From Thereva unica (taxonomy: Eukaryota > Arthropoda > Insecta > Diptera > Therevidae), in the NCBI GenBank assembly GCA_949987705.1, contig OX465281.1:83604543-83668542 (forward strand): DNA of 64,000 nucleotides. Direction: 5' to 3'. Below, one piece after another: positions 42,058 through 53,822 of the stretch. Both the position numbers and the translations under genes were made by a program. The notes below the pieces were generated by a model. The model ran no database searches. It saw nothing but the letters and a program-made list of their open reading frames with translations, and was not told the origin of the DNA. Positions within the stretch are counted from its first letter, which is position 1, and each line of letters starts with the position of its first letter.

Positions 42058-43013
42058 TAAGCTGGAAGTACATAATTGCATTGCATTGCAATACTTGAGT
42101 GGGTTTTACTGCGATGCGTTAGATTATATGGATGCGAAGCTGGAAGTACATAATTGCGATGCATTGCAGTGCAATACTTGACTGGGTTTTACTGCAATGC
42201 GTTACATTATATGGATTTGACACATTAAAGCCCAAAACAGAATGAACACAGAAACTTCGACTTCAACTTTGCTTTTTGACAGTTTCATACATTTTCCATA
42301 GTATTCAGTTAAATATTCAATGCAGTAAGCGTTGCAGTAAACTTTGCGCTGAATTCGACTTTGAAAATTTTTAAAGTTGCAGAGCTACCAACACAACATT
42401 TCATTTTTGTCATTAGAGAATTTAAATTGATTGAGTTTATTGTATGAAAAATATAATTTTCGCAGGTTATATACATACATAAAGGCCGCATACAATAAAA
42501 ATAAATTGGTCCTTTTATTCAAAATTTCTGATATGTTATTAAATAGTCATCGCAATTGCAAATACTATCTGTCAAATTATAGACTTTGAAGTTACTGAAA
42601 TGAATGTGTTAGCGCTGTGCGGCAAAGTCGACTTTACTGCAACGGTGAAGTGAAAGTCGAAGTTTCTACATTCATTCTGTTTCAGACTTAATGCGTTGCG
42701 TGTCGGTACTTAAATGCGTTTTGAAATTTGAATTCATGTTGGATTCATGTTGAATCCCTCATCAAAATCCATTTTTAATAAATTACTGAGTTAATCCGAG
42801 CTAATATTTTTTCAGAAAAAAAAAACCAATTTGACCGTGTATTGACTGCGTTGTTTGCGTAGAAGTTGAAAGTTAAACAACTGTTGCATTGCATTGCGAT
42901 GCATTGAAGTTAGTGCCGCATTAATAGGTCTGTAATCATTGAAATATTCAGTGTAAACTTGATCTGTCAACGCATTCATGCAACGCAATGCAATTATGTA
43001 CTTCCAGCCTAAG
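42058..43013. mobile_element. TIR element, GGCTGGAAGTACATAATTGC termini
   Basis: The left AGCTGGAAGTACATAATTGC and its complement at 42990-43013 are inverted repeats. The left end is duplicated (second copy at 42133). The interior repeats TGCATTGCAATGC-type motifs and holds an inner inverted pair: GAACACAGAAACTTCGACTT near 42243 and AAGTCGAAGTTTCTACATTC near 42656. Non-coding. Confidence 0.6.
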
Positions 43014-43019
43014 TGATGT

Positions 43020-43536
43020 GTACGCACCACTGACATATAATAATGGACTGCTCATCTGAAATTATTCCATACAAATCGATGGCACCCAAAAGTATAGTTG
43101 TCGCACTCATCCATAGATCCCCAAACTGACAGAAGCACTCAGAAGTAAAATCAGACCGGATTTTATATTTTCCCTTTTGCACTAGTGATGTTTATATCTT
43201 TTGCTCTTTTCCCCAAAGACCCCCGGATTTTGACATACAGAATGTCAGTTGCTCAAACAGGCGTTAAGAACTTAAATCAGATACACATAAAATTTGGAAA
43301 TTAATGAAAAAAAGGCATTTTAAAAGGTGAAAAAGTGAAAATAGTGTTTATTAATTTTTTTAAACAAAATATTTGTGTTATTTTAATGTTTTAAGTACGT
43401 ATTTAAAGAAATGTAAATTTCAAAAGTGATTCCGGTGTTTACATGGAGTGAAAAAAGGTTTGTAAGCCTATGGAACAAATTGGTGCCATGAAAAATTCCT
43501 CATGAGCTGTCCATTCTATATGTCAGTGGTACGCAC
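43020..43536. mobile_element. hAT MITE with exact 8-bp duplication
   Basis: GTACGCAC at 43020-43027 and 43529-43536 flanks a 501-bp element with termini CACTGACATATA and TATATGTCAGTG. Both the duplication length and CA...TG ends fit hAT. A related end lies at 60270-60290 (TCCATATGTCAG). Confidence 0.85.
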
Positions 43537-43585
43537 GTAATACAAAAGATAATTCTTGACAAGGCATAGTAAAGTAACCTATTTG

Positions 43586-43905
43586 CTGCATTCCATTTGG
43601 CGATATATTTTACTATCGAGTACTCCAGAGTACATCGCCAATGGAACTCGATTTTTGATATCAGAAGTAAATACAAGTAAAATATAACCTCAAATTAATA
43701 ATAATTGAAATAATTATTTTTAAAATAAAAGTAAATTGTATATCTTATCGCGAAATATATTTGCCGTTTTTGTATATTTAATTAAAAAAAACCTTTTTAA
43801 ATAAAATATCGCGAGTTGATTTAAACAAAAAGCCATGTAGCATAAACAAAGAGCAGGGGTAGTTGGAGGAACAGAGAGTAGAAAATATCGCCGAATGGAA
43901 CGCAG
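43586..43905. mobile_element. 320-bp MITE, CTGCATTCCATTTGGCGATA termini
   Basis: The right end carries the inverted form ATATCGCCGAATGGAACGCA. Interior ATCGCCAATGGAACTCGATT and following bases recur at 50206-50260. Confidence 0.6.
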
Positions 43906-44679
43906 TTGTTATATCTCTGGGTCTGTGCCAAAATAGCAATTCAAACGTCAATTTGTATGGAAAACCCATTTCAAACTGCTAATTTGATTTTCGACGGTTT
44001 GCGTCTAAGGAAATGAGTAAACTATTTTAACTCATTTCAGTTTTTGCTTCAATCAAGAGTTGCTGTTAAGTTAATTTGAAAAAACAAACAAGTGTAACAA
44101 GTAGAATCGAAAACCCCAAGACGAAAGCTTAGGTCTTCCCGTGCCTGCTAGTAATTCAAGTGTATTGTAGGTGACACAGTTTGTAAAAGTCATAGAGTAG
44201 AGGGTAGTATAGGTAGAAAGTAAATACTATAGTAATTGACCCCTGTAGATGTCTCAAATAACTTGGAATGCGTAGCTAGATTTTACGTTTAAGTGCATGA
44301 AATGAGACTCAGGGTTTACCGGGAGGTAGCTTACAAATATAACGCGCAATTAGTGTAATACGCTATTGGTCTCTAGACAAAGGACTCAAGCCTTATGTTT
44401 TGAATCCAGGGTAAATGCATGCCAAAAGAATAGCGTAACGCAAGTCTGCTTAACAGTAGAAATACACACATTCGCACGTCGGGCTCTGTTACGGGTTGAC
44501 GGATTTTCTCAAAGTCCACAGTTTAAAACAAAACGATAATTCAAGTAAACACCAATAAATTATGAAAAAATGAAATAAATACACGAAAACAATTAAAAAT
44601 ATAGGAAGATAACGTAGTTATTAAAATTCTTTGCCCTTAAACAATCTCAGTCATCATTTCCGTAAATTTTTTTTTTCAG
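43906..44679. other. Non-coding; one repeat fragment
   Basis: 43918-44010 matches 22311-22400 (GGTCTGTGCCAAAATAGCAA and on). The remainder, to 44679, shows no gene or repeat that I can place. Confidence 0.4.
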
Positions 44680-45760
44680 TTTCGCAGGAAGAAATTAACA
44701 AAATAATGATATCAAGGACAAAAATCAATCATTTATTTATAAAAAAAACAAAGAATACACAATGCCTTTCACTAAATAATAACAATAACATTTAAAAAAA
44801 TATAAAATCTTGCACAACTATTTTTTCATCTATTTTTGAATAAAAAATGCTAGCTGTCATTGGGGCATGCGACACGGGTCGATCTTACTGCAGACGTTGA
44901 ACGAGTTTATGGGCAAAGGGTGAAGAGGCGCTTAGAGGGGAAATCAACGCTTCTGGGTTCTATTTCTCGCGTTGATTTCACTCACACACTTGCATTGACG
45001 TTTGTTTGGTGGGGTGGAAATTTTTAGATTGTAAACAAACAGTCTGTCGAATTTTGTAAACAGTCATCTGTGTTTTTTTCGCGGACGAGAAAGACGTTTG
45101 AAAATTGAGGCTTTGAAAAGATTCCCCTGGGCCAAGAACCTTAAAACTGACGCTTTTCTTCCACTGGAATCGCATTAATGCGGCTTTTCTGCTTATATCA
45201 GATGAAATAAGACCGAGTATTTCATGAAAACATGTTTCATCCATCCGTAGGTAGTTTCTATACCCACTTAAAATGTTAATCGAAGATCTTTTTGAAGAAA
45301 ATGAAAACTTCCTTGAGAGTTCCTAGTCCGCCTCCAAGGTTTTTTTGCGACTTTTTTCGATGTCTTCTTCTTCGAGGAAGCGCTTGCAAATAATAAAGCA
45401 AGCACTTCATTTTTATCATCCTCAATATTTTGGATCTCTGAAAAATTCATTTCGAAAAATTGTTTTTTTACACATGTATACATACAATTGTCAACTGCCT
45501 ATTCAGGCGAAAATACACATACATAGGTAATCATAGTATGTACAATAATTTCGTGTCTGCAGTAAGGTCGCATCGTGTCGCATCTCTATGCGCGCTTACT
45601 GCTGACCTTACTGCAGTAAGCTCGACACGTGTCGCATCCACCATTGAAATGTGTGAATTGGTATATTGGCACAATTTAGAATATCGAAGAGCCCTGGGAA
45701 ATGAGAAAAATTCGAAATGGTATTTTGGCAAACGGCCTGCGGTCAATCTGCATTGCTCTT
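44680..45760. repeat. Copy of a dispersed repeat split by a MITE
   Basis: 44680-44862 and 45642-45760 together correspond to 24980-25260 (CAGGAAGAAAYTAA, CTGTCATTG, then GTGAATTG, AGAATATCGAAG and GGGAAATGAGAAAAATTCGA). CATTG at 44858-44862 and 45642-45646 is the target duplication of the intervening element. Confidence 0.6.
44863..45641. mobile_element. 779-bp TIR element with CATTG duplication
   Basis: Termini contain ATGCGACACGGGTCGATCTT on the left and the inverted CTCGACACGTGTCGCAT on the right, with TACTGCAG further in. Flanked by CATTG. The uninterrupted homologous site at 25145 has one CATTG. No transposase. Confidence 0.7.
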
Positions 45761-45839
45761 GACAGAAAAGTTGCTCATGGAGGCCCCAGGTAAAATGGTA
45801 AGTTATAGCTTTATTTTCTATCTCCTTGATTATCACATT

Positions 45840-45955
45840 TACAAGAAGAAGAGCTATATTTAATTTTTAAGGTCTTTTTTCACGGCTGTAGCCTAGTGAA
45901 GTGGCAGCGTAGCAACTGTGTTCCTATTTCGACACGTTTAATTTAGATATTTAAA
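45840..45955 (+). promoter_or_regulatory. Probable 5' UTR of ABCF1
   Basis: Sequence just upstream of the ATG includes CTTTTTTCACGGCTGTAGCC, a pyrimidine-rich tract that could mark the transcription start of a translation-factor gene. No TATA box. The gap to the nearest repeat (45760) is under 200 bp. Confidence 0.3.
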
Positions 45956-48900
45956 ATGTCGAAAAATAAAGGAAATAAGAAAAATCAAGAGATCAGTGAA
46001 GATTTTGATAAAAAACTGAAAATAGCGCCCAATGCCAGTAAAAAAAAGAAAAAGGGAAAGAATGATTGGAGCGATGATGAGATGAAATCGGTAGAATCAG
46101 TAGTTTCTGATGATGATAGTTTAAGTAAGCCAAGTAAGAAATCGCAGAAAAAAGGAAAGTCTATTGAAAATACACAGCCTTCGAATAAGAGGAATAATAA
46201 GAAAGGAAAGGATGATGGGTGGGATGATAACGAACCAGAATTTAAGTTGTCAGGGAGCGATGACGAAAGCATTGCCAAAATTGCAAAGAAGCCAATTCCA
46301 AAACAGAAAAGTAAAAAGAAGTCTAAAAAAGCTGACGATTGGGCTAGCGACGAAGATGAGCCCAAATTAGTGCTTTCTGAGCCTGAAGAAGAGGTGGAAA
46401 TAGTCAAACCCGTAAGCAAAAGTAAGAAGAATAAAACTAAAGAGAAGGTGGTCGTGGCAAAAGAAGAGGACTTGGAAAACCTTGATCTTAATGATGAGCC
46501 GCTTTCTGATACAGAAAATGCGAAAGGTATAGTGGATTCCTTTAAATTATAGTATTTAGTTATTAAGAACTCGGAAGATTTTGAATCCTAATTCCCAAAA
46601 TTTGCCCAGTTAGATTAATTTCTGTCACACTCATTTTAGACAGTATTTCGCAATGAAGTAATTTAAGTTACTTACAGATACATATATTTGAATTCTTGAA
46701 ATTTATTAACTTTCGTACTTGCAGAGGAACTGGAAAGTAATGATAATCTCGCAGATACCACAAAAGAGCCGTCCCCTGTACAAGCATCTTTTGCCCCTTG
46801 TGAAAATATAGAACAGACGGAACTTAATGAAGTAAAGCAGGAGGCAACGGAACAAGAGGAAGATGCATCAGAGAAGGTGGTTACAGACGAAAAAGAAAAG
46901 AAATTAACACACAAGGAAAAAAAGAAAATGAAGAAACAGCAAGAATATGAAAAACAAATGGAAGCTTTAACTAAAAAGGGAGGACAAGGCCATTCCGACC
47001 TTGATAGCAATTTCACAATCTCACAAGCTCAAAGAAGTGCTGGCCAAAAGGCACAGTTGGAAAGTGCAGTTGATATCAAGATAGAAAATTTCACGATTTC
47101 AGCGAAAGGTAACGACTTATTTGTTAACGCTAATCTTTTGATTGCTCATGGCAAAAGATATGGCTTGGTTGGGCCAAATGGCCATGGAAAAACAACCCTC
47201 TTAAGGCATATTGCATCTCGAGCATTTGCTATACCGCCTAATATCGATGTCCTATTATGTGAGCAGGAAGTTGTAGCCGATGATTACACTGCTGTTGAGA
47301 CCATCCTTCGGGCTGATGTTAAGAGAACAAAACTTTTAGACGAATGCAAAGCCTTGGAAGCTAAGGCAGAACGTGTGTGCTATTCTTTTAATTAACAATA
47401 AATTAACTAAAGTTTTTACAGATGGGGATTTGGAAGTGCAAGATGAATTAAATGAAGTCTATGCAGAATTAAAAGCCATCGGTGCCGATTCTGCAGAGCC
47501 AAGGGCACGTCGTATTCTTGCTGGTCTTGGATTTTCGACCGAGATGCAGAATCGTGCAACGAAGAACTTTTCAGGTGGTTGGAGAATGCGTGTGTCATTG
47601 GCTAGAGCTCTATACCTCGAGCCGACGTTACTCATGCTTGATGAACCTACTAATCATTTAGATTTGAACGCAGTAATTTGGCTTGACAAGTATGAAATAT
47701 AAATTAATAAAACTTCTTACGATATTAAAAATGACATCTTCAGCTATTTACAGACATGGAAAAAAACTCTTTTGATTGTATCTCACGATCAAAGTTTCTT
47801 GGACAATGTTTGCAATGAAATAATTCATTTAGATACCAAGAAACTTCACTACTATAAGGGAAACTACTCCATGTTTAAGAAAATGTACGTACAAAAGAGA
47901 AAAGAAATGCTTAAAGAATATGAGAAGCAGGAGAAACGCATAAAGGAATTGAAAGCACACGGCCAATCCAAGAAAGCTGCGGTATGTGATTATTTATTTT
48001 TTATGTCCTGACTTCTATACAATCACTTAAAAATTATAGGAGAAAAAACAAAAAGAAGTCTTAACTCGCAAACAAGAAAAGAACAAAGGAAAAGTTCAGA
48101 AAAGTGAGGAGGATGGACCTCAAGAATTATTGGCACGTCCAAAGGAATATATAGTCAAATTCAGGTTTCCAGAGCCTTCACAACTGCAACCTCCAATATT
48201 GGGATTACATAGTATGTATATAGGTTTTTTATTGTTTATTCCAAAATAGTTTATGTTTTTTTTTGCAGATGTTACATTTAATTTTCCTGGTCAAAAGCCA
48301 TTATTTATTAACGCGGATTTTGGTATTGACTTGAGCAGCCGAATAGCTATTGTAGGGCCAAATGGTGTAGGGAAATCAACGTTTTTAAAACTTCTCGTAG
48401 GTCAACTTGAACCAGTTAAAGGTGAAGTGAAGCGAAATCATAGACTTGTAAGTAACACAAATAAATTTTGAATCATTTGTTACTTAATAACCATCAAATA
48501 TAGAGAATTGGACGATTCGATCAGCATTCAGGGGAACATTTGACGGCAGAAGAATCGGCAGCGGAATACCTACAGCGACTTTTTGACTTGCAACATGAAA
48601 AGGCAAGAAAAGCTTTGGGTTCTTTTGGATTAGTTAGCCATGCCCACACTATCAAAATGAAAGATTTGTCTGGAGGACAAAAGGCCCGTGTGGCTTTAGC
48701 TGAACTGTGCTTAAGTGGTCCAGATGTACTGATTCTGGTATGTAATTCTACTTGCTTCTCAAAACAACTTATTTTATGATATTGTTATAGGATGAACCTA
48801 CTAATAATTTAGATATAGAATCGATTGATGCTTTAGCAGAAGCAATTAACGAGTATGAAGGAGGAGTTGTTATTGTTTCTCATGATGAACGTCTTATTCG

Positions 48901-49113
48901 AGAAACGGAGTGCTCCCTCTACGTAATTGAAGATCAAACTATTAATGAGGTTCAACTTTATTTCATTTATTTATATACTTTCAAAGTACTAATATTTTTT
49001 CTTTCTATCAGATCGAGGGTGATTTCGATGATTATCGCAAAGAAGTATTGGAAAGTCTTGGAGAAATCGTTAATAATCCTAGTGTAGTTGCCAACGCCGC
49101 TATTCTCCAATAG
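45956..49113 (+). CDS. ABCF1: ABCF1 (ABC50), complete, nine coding exons
   Basis: Coding exons, from homology and GT-AG sites: 45956-46526, 46725-47372, 47422-47689, 47744-47981, 48040-48211, 48269-48447, 48504-48737, 48791-48949, 49012-49113 (2571 bp, 856 aa; human ABCF1 is 845). ABCF1 has two ATPase domains and no membrane segments; it binds eIF2 and ribosomes and promotes translation initiation. Residues 1-290 are the charged, Lys/Asp/Glu/Ser-rich N-terminal region, with acidic serine stretches that could be CK2 sites. Domain 1: Walker [10 protein letters not shown] (about 338), signature SGGWRMR (457), Walker [12 protein letters not shown] (477). Domain 2: Walker [10 protein letters not shown] (662), signature LSGGQKAR (747), Walker B VLILDEPTNNL (770, across an intron). 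All ATPase residues are intact. Introns are 49-198 bp. The donor at 48950 (GTTCAA) is weak. It lies tail-to-tail with the SNRNP35-like gene. Confidence 0.95.
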
Positions 49114-50334
49114 TGATTTTGTTAAATTGTATTTATTATTTTCGATATATTCAAATTATTAAAATGAGACCTGTGGTTTATTACTGAAATAACATATAAA
49201 TGCTTTTCTAGAATTCTCCAATACTCGGGCGGTGTTAGAGCTGGGATATAGTCCAGTTCGTTCCGTTAAAACGTAGCGCAAACGGTGTCGTCTCCGTTAA
49301 GTTGCCTTTTTTTGTAATTGATCGAAACACGTCTACGTGGTTTTGGAAGCCCAGCAAAGGGAGCTGTATTCGGAGGTGGATCCTCCTGATTGGAGGAGGA
49401 ACTTGCATCTCTTAAAAAATTCCGGGCGCTGAGATGTTTGGTTATTTGAAATATGTGGTCATTCCATGCAGATCTTTGACTAATAGGTGTGTTTCAAGGT
49501 TCACCACAATCAGTCGTCTCGTTTTTTAGTTGGTCATATGCCAGTGGCCCAGCTGAGAAGTGCGCCTTCTGTGCTAGAAGAGTTTAATCTATTATTATTA
49601 GAACAGCCACAACAAAATGAAATTTGAAAAAGCGAGGGATATATTGCCAGAAAAATAAACGAAGGATAAATTGCAACTTGCGGCCTACAGTGCCTAAAGG
49701 CGGAATCTTAGGGGTTTTTATGGAGGGACTTCTAAACAGCAATGCTCCGAAGAAATTCAGAGTTTCAAGGAGGGCGAGGACTGCAAAATTTTGAAAAAAT
49801 GTGTCGCAAAGCAGTAGCAGCCAGCGCTGATACTTCGTTGCTTAGTTTTAAAATATATTTATTTAACTTAACTATCCCAAGATAATTTTATGCATTGAAT
49901 AATTTCTTGCAGTCTTCTGTTAGTGAGTATTGGTGCTATAATAATATAACCCCGAATCTACTAAAACTGCCGATAATATTAATAAATGCCTTATCATGTG
50001 AAGCCAGATTCGATTGTTCGATACAAGCTTAAACACCTCTAGAATTGTCTTTTCAAAACCCGAAGTATTTTTCGTGTAAGAAGGGAATATGTTAAGCTAT
50101 TCGGGGCAAAAATATAAGTCAAAATTGGCCTGGCCAATGCTTGATAGCAGATCACTTTGACCATTCAACTTCCAATCATCGCCGAAACTTCCGAAATACA
50201 TCGCCAATGGAATGCGATTTTCGATATCAGAAGTAAATTCGAGTAAAACGTAATAAGTGCAGAGGTAGTTGCGGAACGCACTACTATAGCGCCCGGTTGT
50301 TTCGAAGTCATTCATTGTCAAGGGTAGTCTAGAG
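49114..50334. other. Intergenic region after ABCF1
   Basis: No canonical AATAAA close to the ABCF1 stop; AATAACATATAAA near 49189 is a weak candidate. 50206-50260 is a fragment of the 43586 MITE family. The rest has no recognised feature. Confidence 0.4.
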
Positions 50335-50792
50335 GGGCCTCGGTAGTCTAGAGGTAAGGCGCCTGACTGCTATCCCCAGAGGTCCCGGGTTCTCGAATCC
50401 CGGTGGTGCCACGGTCCTTCGCCTTTCCCACCTAACTTTCCTTCTTTCTTCTTCCCTCTTTACATTCCTGATTCCCCTGTCGTAGCCTTCCCTAGTCCTT
50501 CCCCGCTCCACCAAGCGCATGCCATCGGTTGGTTGATGAGACTCAACTCGTTTCAGGAGGCATAACACTCCAGCGAGTTGTTCTCGACGCCCCGATGTCA
50601 GAGTCGCGAAATGGTTGTGAGTAGTTGGAATAAAAAAATATCGCGGCTAGGTTGTGACAGTTACTTCCTTCTTCTCTCTATCTTCCGGCTAGAGCTGCTG
50701 TTCGACATTCAGTCTATACGAAAAATAGATTGTCGACAGTACAAAGGGACTTTCCCTAAAAGCCTCTAGTCTGTCACATAAAAAAAAAAAAA
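50335..50792 (+). mobile_element. tRNA-derived SINE with poly(A) tail
   Basis: The head contains an A-box (TAGTCTAGAGG at about 50344) and a B-box-like segment (GGTTCTCGAATCCC at about 50388, with two extra bases). It reads like a tRNA ending in CCCGGTGGTGCCA. A tRNA-unrelated body follows, and it ends in A13 at 50780-50792. The extra loop bases and missing cloverleaf fit exclude a working tRNA gene. It sits between the 3' ends of ABCF1 and SNRNP35. Confidence 0.7.
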
Positions 50793-50899
50793 GGGTTCAT
50801 ACCGGGTACTTTTCTGTAAAATGACGAAGAAAATATTATTTTTGGGAAGCAAATTATACTCAAAAATATATTTTTATATTTATAAAATGTATTTATATA

Positions 50900-51516
50900 T
50901 TAACTAAAATTGTTTTTACGAGTATATTTGTTATGCCTTAATATCTCCTTAATATCTGTAGCATCATTGACTTTTAATGGTCTGTGAAATGGTCTCGTTC
51001 TGCACCCAAACCGTAATTGGCCTGATTCCTTGCGTCCTCCAAATCCTCCACCAAGCCTCCTTGGTTTCCACCCTTTCAAAGTGCTAAAAGAATAAATAAA
51101 AACATATGATAATTTTAAACTTAGAAATAGCGTTTACCGTTCGCATTCATGTTCAACCAAGACTTCACAATCGTCAATATAGGCTCCTTGCATTTCCTTG
51201 ATGGCATCTTCCGCAGAGTAGTGTTTTTCAAATTCAATAAAGCCGTAACATTTTGAAAATCCAGTAACTAAATCGCGAACCACTCTGCATTGCTTAATTT
51301 TTCCAAATTTTTCAAATGTTGATGTTAATGTTTTCTAAAGGAAATCATTCTTTAAGTTAAATTTCAAATGTACCACAAATTCTACTTCGTCAGTTTTCAT
51401 GTGTAAGCGACCAATAAAAATGGTGCTCTTCGGATCTCCTGATACTTTCGGGCTCAACTTGTAATTTGAATGAATTGCTCGAACAATCCCCCGATCATGT
51501 GGTTGCATGTCAGTGC
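50900..51516 (-). CDS. SNRNP35: U11/U12 snRNP 35 kDa protein, three 3' coding exons
   Basis: Minus strand exons 51516-51386, 51334-51138, 51083-50900, joined by GT-AG introns of 51 and 54 bp; from the ATG at 51508 they give 167 codons. Residues 30-35 IFIGRL are RNP2 and 69-76 KCYGFIEF are RNP1 of a single RRM, followed by [20 protein letters not shown] and [12 protein letters not shown], which match human U11/U12-35K nearly residue for residue. That protein is the U1-70K counterpart that helps U11 snRNP recognise U12-type 5' splice sites in the nucleus. The exon starts with an acceptor and its first codons (GTD before MQPHDR) match human GTDEDPHDR, so at least one upstream coding exon is missing from this annotation; I could not find it. 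The C-terminal RS/RE-rich tail of the human protein is absent. Confidence 0.9.
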
Positions 51517-52290
51517 CTTAAATTAAAAATGTTATAGTGAAGAAATAAAATGTATTGATAACGAGTATCTCAACATTGCAATTGAAAAATTTATCGTCTA
51601 GCCCCGGGTAACCGTGTAGCTGTGACGGCATACCCTGTATATATGCAGCAGATTTCAGACTAAGATACTATCTATTATATTTAGAGAAAAAAATAAGGGG
51701 CCTATCTACAGTCTTTAAGAAACCGGTGTTTACGAAAAGACGTTTGGAAAAGTTTTTAATTTACTTAAGTCCTTAATACTTGGTCACGAAGTGCAACATC
51801 AAATACAGTTAGGCAGTTACAACAAAATATTAAGGAAAGCTTTAAAAAATACATTTACAAAATGAGACTATAATCCAGTCCATGCATGAAATGATATTTT
51901 AATATTCTTTTTTAATATGTTGTTTATGATGGAAAAGCAAGGTTTAATCCAAGTTTTTGTCCTCGCCAGACGACCGGGTCATTGTTAAAAAACAAGAAAA
52001 TCTCGAAATTTTTCGATTATTTTCAACTATTGTCGAAATTTGCCTGAAAAGGACTGGTTTTCCATCAAAGATCATAGTAGGTTAAATTTGCAGAACGGTT
52101 TTTATAAGACCTACTAGCTGGGACCCGGTGCGCCTATGCTGAACCCATAAGCCGATAGTAGTAATCATTTGACGACAAGTTGAGAAGTATGATCCTCCAC
52201 ACTCACGTAGGCTGCAAAAATTTCTGGTCCTTGGCAACTTCCATTAAGAAGAATTTTACCTCTTCCTCAACTCCTCCATTCATTATCATT
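51517..52290. other. Probable intron or upstream region of SNRNP35
   Basis: No exon matching the expected N-terminus was found. GCCCCGGGTAACCGTGTAGC near 51601 is unusually GC-rich for the region and may be a repeat fragment. Confidence 0.35.
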
Positions 52291-52292
52291 CT

Positions 52293-53200
52293 GTGATAAC
52301 AGAAAGCAAATCCAAGGCCGATTTATTGGCATCTCTGTTCGCCTCAAATTCTTCTGTACCCGAAGCTGATACGTCACCACCGGTTCTCGATCGCAACGCC
52401 CACTCAATGGACGGAATTTTCTTCAGGACACGAGAGGTGTATAAATATCTCAAAGAGCTTGGCGTCAATAAATCTAGTGGCCCTGATAATATTCCCCCTA
52501 TGGCACTCAAGAAGTGTGACTCACCATTGGCTAAAACTCTGCGCAAACTTTTTGCCCTTTCACATTTCTCCGGAGTTTTTCCCAACTCTTGGAAACTAGC
52601 TCATGTGCAGCCCATTCCCAAAAAAGGTGAAGCCAACGACCCTTTCAACTACCGCCCAATAGCAATAACTTCTGTTCTCTCCAAAATCATGGAGACAATA
52701 ATCAATAGAAGGCTGATGAAATATCTAAAATCTAACCAAATCATTCACGACAGGCAGTACGGCTTTAGACCAAAAAGGTCTACTGGCGACCTACTTGTGT
52801 GTCTGACTGAACACATCAACCAAAGCATCCATGGCTTCGGTGAGTCTAGTCTAGTTGCTCTGGATATCTCTAAGGCCTTCGATAGAGTATGGCATCCCGA
52901 TCTGCTGTCTAAACTTCAAGCTATTGGTATCGACTCAGTTCTAAGGAGCTGGATTGAGAGCTTTCTTTCTGGCCGGAATAACCACATACTCCAAGTCACC
53001 AAACAAGCGTATCAATGCCTCGGCTTCCTCAAGAGATCCAAGTTTCTCCTTCATTCAGCCCCCTTGGCTTCAATCTACAAGGCCTACATTCGGCCCCGCT
53101 TTGAATACAACTCGTAAACCACCTTGGCTTGGCTAGACAAGGTGCAAAACCGCGCCTTCAAACTCATTGGCGATAGCACCCTTTGCTTCTCTATCGATCC
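52293..53200 (+). pseudogene. Jockey/CR1-like LINE reverse transcriptase fragment
   Basis: The frame contains the RT blocks NKSSGPDNIPPMALK, WKLAHVQPIPKKGEANDPFN, YRPIAITSVLSKIMETIINR, YGFRPKRSTGDLL and ALDISKAFDRVWH. After FLSGRNNHILQV it jumps to TKQAYQCLGFLKRSK, so motif C (the YADD active site) has been deleted. A stop follows at 53117 and weak similarity continues (LAWLDKVQNRAFKLIGD) to about 53190. It lacks endonuclease and both ends: a dead fragment. Confidence 0.85.
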
Positions 53201-53822
53201 TATTTTTAATTCCAAAAAACAAACAAATTGATCGAGACAATAAAAACCATTCATTTACATGGCATTTTTCGAGATATGAATTTTAATACACAGATGAAGT
53301 GTCTCAATGAAACGCTTATTATCTGAATTTTGGATAGTTGGGACTCGTTGCACTTTTAACATTTAAAATCAATCCAAACCGTCAAAATTAAACTCTTCTT
53401 ATTAACGAAAAACCAACTATTCCTATAAAAGTTGGAGTTTAGGGAAATTATTGTAATCGGTCCGAAAATCAACGTATTTTCATTTTTAAAGGTCCCAAGA
53501 GCATCAAGCAAAAATTTGGGAGGAAGTATGTGGTCAATTTTTCCTGTACGATATCGCGTGAACCAAAAAAGATAACGACTTCGTTGAGGTGCCGTTCGAA
53601 GCGTATTAGCAGAAATAAAAAGAAAAGATGTTTATAAAATTTGGTCGAGAGGTTTTTTGGTTTAAGCGACATAAGTGATTTTTGTACCTGTGCGATATCG
53701 CCGGAATAACAAAAGCTATAGACTTACTTGAGGTGTCATTCGAAGCGTATTAGTGATAATATAATTTGAATAGATTTTTATAATATACGGTCAGGCCGTT
53801 TTTTGGTTTAAATGACACTCCG
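53201..53822. repeat. AT-rich region with an imperfect 165-bp tandem duplication
   Basis: GAGGTGCCGTTCGAAGCGTA near 53585 and GAGGTGTCATTCGAAGCGTA near 53731, each followed by TTTGGTTTAA-type sequence. No coding role. Confidence 0.5.

Noticed and set aside
45985..46419. 144-codon minus-strand frame
   Set aside because: Antisense of ABCF1 exon 1; low-complexity Ser/Phe composition mirrors the Lys/Asp-rich sense frame.
50335..50412. Possible tRNA gene
   Set aside because: A- and B-box-like motifs are present, but the T-loop has extra bases, the acceptor stem does not pair, and a 380-bp body with poly(A) follows; a SINE fits better.
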